Below are positions 1 through 3,738 of a stretch of 5,351 bases of DNA, in pieces. Numbering within the stretch: position 1 is the first letter of the stretch; each line of letters begins with the position of its first letter. Origin of the DNA: Coriobacteriales bacterium (GTDB taxonomy: Bacteria > Actinomycetota > Coriobacteriia > Coriobacteriales > UBA8131); assembly GCA_031276475.1 (NCBI GenBank), contig JAISMZ010000150.1:1-5351 (forward strand), given 5' to 3'. Below the pieces are notes generated by a model that saw nothing but the letters and a program-made list of their open reading frames with translations, was not told the DNA's origin and did no database searches. The translations under genes and the position numbers were made by a program.

Positions 1-105
1 TCCCGCCCGTCCCGCCCGTCGCGCCCATCCCGCCCGTCCCACGAATCGCGCACTGCGCAGCCAGGGCGCCAGCTCCGTTCGTCCCGCCCGCGGCGCCCTC
101 GGGCG
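1..105 (+). repeat. Degenerate 9-bp tandem repeat encoding Ser-Arg-Pro
   Basis: The unit TCCCGCCCG occurs exactly at 1-9, 10-18, 28-36 and 82-90, and with two changes at 19-27. All copies lie in one 9-base phase, and the units between are degenerate. In the serine hydrolase frame each exact unit reads Ser-Arg-Pro, giving a basic, proline-rich tail directly before the membrane helix. The array enters from the left edge, so its full length is unknown. If the gene really starts at 109, this would instead be a non-coding upstream repeat. Confidence 0.75.
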
Positions 106-1290
106 CTGTTGGCTGGCGTCAGCCTGGCCACGTTGGCATTACTGTCGCTGGCCACAGCGCTGGTGGTGCTGCTCACTCCTCCACAGGTAGAACGCCTGCC
201 GCAGGAGGTGGTGGTTGAAAGCCTGCTTGAGCAGGTGGAGCCAGCGGATCATTCGATGGATTATGCGTCACTCTTTACCACCCCCGAGCCTTATGAGCGG
301 CTGGGTTATCCTGCAGGCGACGGTCTGATCTTCATCGGTTTGGCGACCCAAAGCGCACTCAGCTCCCAAGGTATTGACGCGATCAACGCAGCTGTTGCTG
401 GGATTGAGGCCTATGGCAACAGTGTGGGTTTTGTGCTTTATGACCTTAGCACCGGCATGGGCCTGGCCTATCGCTCGGACGAGGAATTCTATAGCGCGTC
501 CAGCATCAAGGGGCTTTATGCAGCTGCTGTGGTGGCTGCCGACCCCAACAGCTTTGAGGCGGATTATCCGCTCTGGGAGGCGCTGTTGGTGTATTCCAAT
601 AACCAGGCTTATGAGACATTGGTCGCCCGATACAAAATGCAGCCACTACGCGACTGGTTTGTTGAGGCGGATACCTCGCTTGAGGACTCCAATCCGATGT
701 ACCCCTCTATCTCTGCGCGTGACCTGGCCCGATTGTGGCTGCGCAATCAGGAGTTCTTTACCAGTGGTGCGGCCCATGCTGAGGAGCTGGCGCAGCTTTA
801 CACGCGACCCAACCATTCGGCGATACATGAACAACTGGGCTGGGCTTACACCACCTACTCCAAGGCCGGTTGGTTTTATCCGGGAGCCATGGAGGATGAG
901 GCACAGGCGCGGGCAGCCACTGAGGCAGCTGGCGCGACCAGCGCAGGCGATGGGCAGGCCGCCACAGCCAGTGCAGGAGGCGCAGATGGCGCAGTCGCGG
1001 CAGATGCGACGAGCGACGCGGCTGGTGCGGCCGACGCTCAAGGCGAAGCGGCCGCGGCGCCTGCGTCTCAGCCCAGCGCTCCGGTCATCTACCTGAGTGC
1101 CGACCCCTGCTCTGTGGATGCCGGACTGGTGATGGCCGGTGAGCGGCCCTATCTGCTCGCACTGACGTCTGATATTCCCGGTGCGTTGACGCGCCTGACG
1201 CCGCTGGTTGCCGCGCTTGACGCCGCACACGATGAGTTGGCCGTTTATGATTTGGGCAGCATCGTGCGCATCGAGCAGGGGATTGAGTGA
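1..1290 (+). CDS. Membrane-anchored beta-lactamase-like serine hydrolase, 5' partial
   Basis: The frame is open from the first base to TGA at 1288-1290 and gives 429 residues. A TTG at 109 could be read as a start, but it has no Shine-Dalgarno sequence and would cut off the basic flank of the membrane helix, so the true start probably lies left of the window. Numbering from that TTG, residues 2-23 form one hydrophobic helix after an Arg/Pro-rich tail. This suggests a type II anchor with the catalytic domain outside the cell. Motifs of the serine beta-lactamase/penicillin-binding fold are present in order: Ser-x-x-Lys (S131-S132-I133-K134), SxN (S163-N164-N165) and a KTG-like K252-A253-G254, then the closing strands VDAGLVMAGERPYLLALTSD (336-355). 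I see no class A omega-loop Glu-x-x-x-Asn, so true beta-lactamase activity is doubtful. Peptidoglycan or ester hydrolysis is possible and the substrate is unknown. An Ala-rich insert splits the fold at about 262-325. Family call is fairly sure; function is not. Confidence 0.82.
   Translation, partial: SRPSRPSRPSRPSHESRTAQPGRQLRSSRPRRPRALLAGVSLATLALLSLATALVVLLTPPQVERLPQEVVVESLLEQVEPADHSMDYASLFTTPEPYERLGYPAGDGLIFIGLATQSALSSQGIDAINAAVAGIEAYGNSVGFVLYDLSTGMGLAYRSDEEFYSASSIKGLYAAAVVAADPNSFEADYPLWEALLVYSNNQAYETLVARYKMQPLRDWFVEADTSLEDSNPMYPSISARDLARLWLRNQEFFTSGAAHAEELAQLYTRPNHSAIHEQLGWAYTTYSKAGWFYPGAMEDEAQARAATEAAGATSAGDGQAATASAGGADGAVAADATSDAAGAADAQGEAAAAPASQPSAPVIYLSADPCSVDAGLVMAGERPYLLALTSDIPGALTRLTPLVAALDAAHDELAVYDLGSIVRIEQGIE
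892..1080 (+). other. Low-complexity Ala/Gly-rich insert inside the serine hydrolase domain
   Basis: About 63 residues, roughly 262-324 counted from the TTG at 109, are dominated by Ala with Gly, Asp, Gln, Ser and Thr. They follow the KAG strand (252-254) and precede the conserved closing strands that begin near residue 326. In relatives of this fold the segment is usually a short turn, so this is probably a disordered surface loop that can vary in length. The reading frame stays open through it, so it is not a frameshift artefact. Both flanking parts of the fold are intact, so the domain may still fold. Confidence 0.65.
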
Positions 1291-1371
1291 GCGGGCGCGG
1301 CCGGTTGCTTTTGGCGCGACCGTGCTGCTGGCAAGGGGGAGCCTGCGCGATGGGAAGGTGAGCGGCCCGGC

Positions 1372-1403
1372 GTCAGGTGAGTGAGCAGTGTGGGGTGAGG
1401 GAG
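1372..1403 (-). terminator. Candidate Rho-utilisation (rut-like) C-rich stretch after the FMN reductase
   Basis: Read on the minus strand, these 32 bases contain 18 C and only 2 G, and they begin about 25 bases past the FMN reductase stop codon. A C-rich, G-poor, unstructured transcript is the typical signature of Rho loading. No stem-loop with a U-tract is visible in the 138-base gap 1291-1428 for either convergent gene. On the plus strand the same bases hold three GGTGAG words (1357, 1376, 1394) spaced 18-19 bases apart, so the skew may simply reflect a degenerate repeat. The rest of the gap shows nothing recognisable. Confidence 0.3.
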
Positions 1404-1428
1404 CGGCGTGGCGTGGGTTGCAGCGCCG

Positions 1429-1974
1429 TCAGCCGATCAAGTCCTCAAAGGCGGTGATGAAGTCTTTGAGGTGTCGCAGCGTGCGCTCGTCGCTGAGGTG
1501 GCCGTCAGCGTCGAGCAGGCTGGCGACGTCGCTGATGTAGAGTTCCGGCTGCTGGAGCACGCTGATGCCGAGAAAGGCCAGCGGTTGTCGAATATGCTGG
1601 TTTGCCAGTGCGCCGCCGATGCGCCCGGGCGAGACCGAAATTACAGCACCAGGCTTGCCGGCCCAGCGATTCTCGCCGGCAGGCCGCGAGGCGATGTCCA
1701 AGGCGTTTTTCAGCACCGCGGGAAACGAGCGGTTGTATTCGGGCGTCACCACGAGCACCGCGTCGGCCGCCGCGACCTGCTCGCGAAAGGCGGCCCACTG
1801 CGGCGGTGTGGCGCCGTCGTCGTCATAGTCCTGGTTGAACAGCGGCAGTTCATCGAGGGCCCAGATGCTGGCCTCACAGTTGTCGCTGAGTTGGGCGATG
1901 GCCGCATCCGCAACACTGCGGGTGAAGGCGGCGCGTCTGAAGCTGCCGAGAAGTACGCCGATTTTTCTGGTCAT
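1429..1974 (-). CDS. NAD(P)H-dependent FMN reductase (YieF/ChrR-type flavodoxin-like quinone or chromate reductase)
   Basis: This is a 181-residue soluble cytoplasmic protein, the normal length for the NADPH-dependent FMN reductase family. LLGSFRR (8-14) is the N-terminal FMN phosphate-binding loop. The signature VTPEYNRSFPAVLKNALD (76-93) contains the conserved Pro-Glu-Tyr-Asn that contacts the flavin ring, and GRIGGALANQHIRQ (117-130) forms the third flavin-contacting segment. Relatives reduce quinones, chromate or azo dyes with NAD(P)H, usually by two-electron transfer that limits oxidative stress. The start at 1974 is chosen because AGGAG lies six bases upstream and homology begins at MTRKIGVLLGS. 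An 18-residue extension to 2028 stays open but has no homology or ribosome site. The gene is divergent from gadB across 288 bases and convergent with the serine hydrolase. The natural substrate cannot be told from sequence. Confidence 0.9.
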   Translation of the reverse strand: MTRKIGVLLGSFRRAAFTRSVADAAIAQLSDNCEASIWALDELPLFNQDYDDDGATPPQWAAFREQVAAADAVLVVTPEYNRSFPAVLKNALDIASRPAGENRWAGKPGAVISVSPGRIGGALANQHIRQPLAFLGISVLQQPELYISDVASLLDADGHLSDERTLRHLKDFITAFEDLIG

Positions 1975-1980
1975 GGTCTG

Positions 1981-1985
1981 CTCCT
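1981..1985 (-). promoter_or_regulatory. Ribosome binding site of the FMN reductase
   Basis: The minus strand reads AGGAG followed by six bases and then ATG at 1974. This well-placed Shine-Dalgarno sequence decides the start in favour of 1974 over the upstream in-frame codon at 2028. Confidence 0.8.
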
Positions 1986-2051
1986 GACTGATGTCTCGCA
2001 ACGTGTTTTGCCGCGAGTGTCGTAACATGGCTCTGGATTTATGTCCGCTTC

Positions 2052-2060
2052 ATCTTAACA
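2052..2060 (-). promoter_or_regulatory. Candidate extended -10 promoter for the FMN reductase
   Basis: The minus strand reads TGTTAAGAT, that is TGn followed by TAAGAT (four of six matches to TATAAT). It would give a leader of about 70 bases before the ATG at 1974. The -35 position at about 2075-2080 matches poorly and overlaps the palindrome block. The form resembles the TGTTAGAAT facing gadB on the other side of that block. It is a motif match only. Confidence 0.3.
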
Positions 2061-2075
2061 CGGGCGGCGCGTGGC

Positions 2076-2126
2076 GCACACGGCGATCGCCGCAGCTGTG
2101 CGTGCACACGGCGATCGCCACAGCTG
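2076..2126. repeat. Two 23-bp direct repeats with a GGCGATCGCC palindromic core
   Basis: Copies lie at 2076-2098 and 2104-2126, with a period of 28 bp and a single mismatch (G versus A). Each copy runs from GCACAC through GGCGATCGCC to CAGCTG. In the first copy the core extends to a perfect 12-bp palindrome CGGCGATCGCCG (2081-2092), flanked by CGCACA (2075-2080) and TGTGCG (2097-2102) as an outer inverted repeat. Symmetric sites repeated in a divergent promoter suggest binding by a dimeric regulator. They could also be remnants of a small repeat element. Confidence 0.85.
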
Positions 2127-2130
2127 CGGC
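2089..2130. repeat. 12-bp perfect inverted repeat (hairpin) in the divergent promoter region
   Basis: GCCGCAGCTGTG at 2089-2100 is exactly complementary to CACAGCTGCGGC at 2119-2130, with 18 bases between them. The arms overlap the ends of both direct-repeat copies, so the region can form alternative structures. No T-run follows on either strand, so it does not look like an intrinsic terminator. Confidence 0.8.
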
Positions 2131-2153
2131 CGAACTGCGGCCGGGCTGCGGCC
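2124..2153 (+). repeat. Three CTGCGGCC repeats at exact 11-bp spacing
   Basis: CTGCGGCC occurs at 2124-2131, 2135-2142 and 2146-2153, separated each time by three variable bases. A shorter CTGCGG follows at 2165-2170. The 11-bp period is about one helical turn, so all three copies would present the same face of the DNA. The array lies about 70-100 bp upstream of the candidate gadB -10, a usual position for activator binding. Confidence 0.75.
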
Positions 2154-2219
2154 AGCAGGGGCGGCTGCGGTGGGCGCCGCCATGAGGCGACAAGCTACGC
2201 AGACGCAGGCTTCAAGCTG

Positions 2220-2228
2220 TGTTAGAAT
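2220..2228 (+). promoter_or_regulatory. Candidate extended -10 promoter of gadB
   Basis: TGTTAGAAT combines the TGn extension with TAGAAT, which matches TATAAT at five of six bases. Transcription would start near 2235 and leave a leader of about 28 bases before the ATG at 2263. No good -35 hexamer lies 16-18 bases upstream, which fits an extended -10 promoter or one that depends on an activator. Confidence 0.5.
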
Positions 2229-2250
2229 GCCGTTATCCTCAACATCTGAG

Positions 2251-2258
2251 AAAGGAAG
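2251..2258 (+). promoter_or_regulatory. Ribosome binding site of gadB
   Basis: AAAGGAAG sits four bases before the ATG at 2263 and is purine-rich. Together with homology it sets the start there, although the frame is open back to a GTG at 2071. Confidence 0.75.
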
Positions 2259-2262
2259 CCCG

Positions 2263-3648
2263 ATGCGTGACGATTCCTTCATTCTCAATCCGCTGTTTGC
2301 CCGCCCCAGTGAGACAAGCCCGCCGCCGAGCCAGAGACTGCCTGAGGAGCCAATGCTGCCCGAGACGGCCTATCAGATCGTCCATGACGAGGCGATGCTG
2401 GATGGCAACGCCCGCCTGAACCTCGCAACCTTTGTTACCACCTGGATGGACGAGCGAGCCAATCTGCTGTATTCTGAAGCTCTTGACAAGAATATTGTTG
2501 ATAAGGACGAGTACCCTCAGACTGCGGCCATCGAGGAGCGCTGCTGGCGGATGCTCGCCGCACTGTGGCAGGCACCCGACCCCGCCCAGGCGCTGGGTTG
2601 TTCCACGACGGGTTCATCTGAGGCCTGCATGTTGGGCGGGCTGGCTCTCAAGCGGCGCTGGCAGGAGGCGCGTCGAGCTCAGGGCAAGGCAGCGGATCGG
2701 CCAAATTTGGTGATGAGTTCGGCCACGCAGGTCTGTTGGGAGAAGTTCTGCAATTATTTTGACGTTGAACCGCGCAGTGTGTCAATCAGCGAAGAACACA
2801 AGGTGCTGGACGGCGCTGTGCTCAGCAACGGTCGGTCGCTGGTCGATTATCTTGACGAGAACACCATCGGCGTGGTTGCAATCATGGGCGTTACCTATAC
2901 CGGGATGTATGAGCCGGTGGCAAAAATCGCCGCTGTCCTGGATGATTTTCAGGTCAGGACGGGGCTGGACATCCCGATTCATGTTGACGGTGCTTCAGGG
3001 GCGATGGTCGCGCCCTTTTTGCAACCGGAGCTGGTCTGGGACTTTCGTATTCCGCGCGTACAGTCGATCAACACCTCGGGCCACAAATATGGCCTGGTCT
3101 ATCCCGGGGTTGGCTGGGTGGTCTGGCGCGAGGCACGATCTCTGCCGCAAAGCTTGATCTTTAACGTCTCCTATCTGGGCGGCGACATGCCGACCTTCGC
3201 ACTGAACTTCTCGCGTCCGGGGGCGCAGATCCTTCTCCAATACTATAATTTTCTGCGCTTTGGCTTTAAAGGATATCAAGCTATTCAAAAAGCAACTTCT
3301 GAGGTGGCTCGCTACCTGGCCGCCGGCGTGGGTGCGCTGGAGCCGTTTGAGCTTTGGAACGCAGCCGAGGACATCCCGGTGTTCGCCTGGCAGCTCGCCG
3401 GTGGTGTCGAGCGCAGCTGGACCCTCTACGACCTCTCCGATCGCCTGCGGATGCAGGGCTGGCAGATTCCCGCCTACCCGTTACCGGCCGACTTGCAGGA
3501 GATCACCGTGCAGCGTATCGTCGTTCGCGCCGGACTCAGCCGCGATTTGGCTGATCGACTGCTCGATGACATCAAAAAGCAGGTGGCCTGGCTGGAGCGC
3601 AACGGTCACGAGGTTGAGCAGCCCGAAGTGCAACGCTTTCACCATTAG
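2263..3648 (+). CDS. gadB: Glutamate decarboxylase, PLP-dependent
   Basis: This 461-residue enzyme converts L-glutamate to GABA and CO2 and uses up a cytoplasmic proton. The length matches E. coli GadB (466) and similarity runs end to end: NARLNLATF, then TTGSSEACMLGG (115-126, PLP phosphate site), Gln156 in TQVCW, GVTYTG, His240 and Asp242 in HVDGASG (Asp pairs with the PLP nitrogen), and Lys275 in the Schiff-base motif SGHKYG, followed by the C-terminal TLYDLSDRLRMQGWQIPAY. The protein ends in Phe-His-His, so a terminal His aligns with the E. coli His465 that closes the active site at neutral pH. A pH-gated enzyme is therefore likely. The start follows the ribosome site at 2251-2258; an in-frame extension to 2071 crosses repetitive promoter DNA and is rejected. 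No gadC antiporter lies beside it. It faces away from the FMN reductase and towards the flavoenzyme. The stretch at 3241-3300 is unusually AT-rich. Identification is very secure. Confidence 0.97.
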   Translation: MRDDSFILNPLFARPSETSPPPSQRLPEEPMLPETAYQIVHDEAMLDGNARLNLATFVTTWMDERANLLYSEALDKNIVDKDEYPQTAAIEERCWRMLAALWQAPDPAQALGCSTTGSSEACMLGGLALKRRWQEARRAQGKAADRPNLVMSSATQVCWEKFCNYFDVEPRSVSISEEHKVLDGAVLSNGRSLVDYLDENTIGVVAIMGVTYTGMYEPVAKIAAVLDDFQVRTGLDIPIHVDGASGAMVAPFLQPELVWDFRIPRVQSINTSGHKYGLVYPGVGWVVWREARSLPQSLIFNVSYLGGDMPTFALNFSRPGAQILLQYYNFLRFGFKGYQAIQKATSEVARYLAAGVGALEPFELWNAAEDIPVFAWQLAGGVERSWTLYDLSDRLRMQGWQIPAYPLPADLQEITVQRIVVRAGLSRDLADRLLDDIKKQVAWLERNGHEVEQPEVQRFHH

Positions 3649-3738
3649 GGCTGCGTGGCGCCCCAGCTTTTGGGCCGACTCCTGCCTGCGGCGATTGCTG
3701 GTACGGATTGCCGCCCGGGCCTTCCAGCGCGAGGGGGC
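3649..3738. other. Convergent intergenic gap between gadB and the flavoenzyme gene
   Basis: Ninety bases separate the two stop codons. A weak four-pair stem (GCCC 3660-3663, GGGC 3672-3675, eight-base loop) and a five-pair stem (GCTGG 3697-3701, CCAGC 3724-3728) can be drawn. Neither is followed by a T-run on either strand. I see no confident terminator, so the transcripts may overlap or end through Rho. Confidence 0.5.

Noticed and set aside
374..1096. A 240-codon open frame in another plus-strand frame
   Set aside because: It overlaps the serine hydrolase, is rich in Arg, Pro and Trp as expected for an out-of-frame shadow, and has no motif.
1408..2025. A 205-codon open frame on the plus strand
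   Set aside because: It mirrors the FMN reductase, whose motifs are all on the minus strand, and has no ribosome site or recognisable domain.
1975..2028. 18-residue N-terminal extension of the FMN reductase
   Set aside because: Family homology begins at MTRKIGVLLGS, and AGGAG six bases upstream supports the start at 1974.
2081..2119. GCGATCGC as a HIP1-type cyanobacterial repeat
   Set aside because: HIP1 is spread through cyanobacterial genomes including genes, whereas here I noticed it only twice, inside a longer local repeat. The gene content does not suggest a cyanobacterium.
2076..2153. Plasmid-type iterons or a replication origin
   Set aside because: No Rep gene, DnaA boxes or AT-rich unwinding region lies nearby. 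The repeats are very GC-rich and sit in a divergent promoter.
2071..2262. 64-residue N-terminal extension of GadB from a GTG
   Set aside because: It runs through the palindromes and repeats and the candidate promoter, has no similarity to GadB N-termini, and the ATG at 2263 has its own Shine-Dalgarno site.
3660..3728. Stem-loops in the convergent gap as a bidirectional terminator
   Set aside because: Only four- and five-pair stems can be drawn and no T-run follows on either strand.
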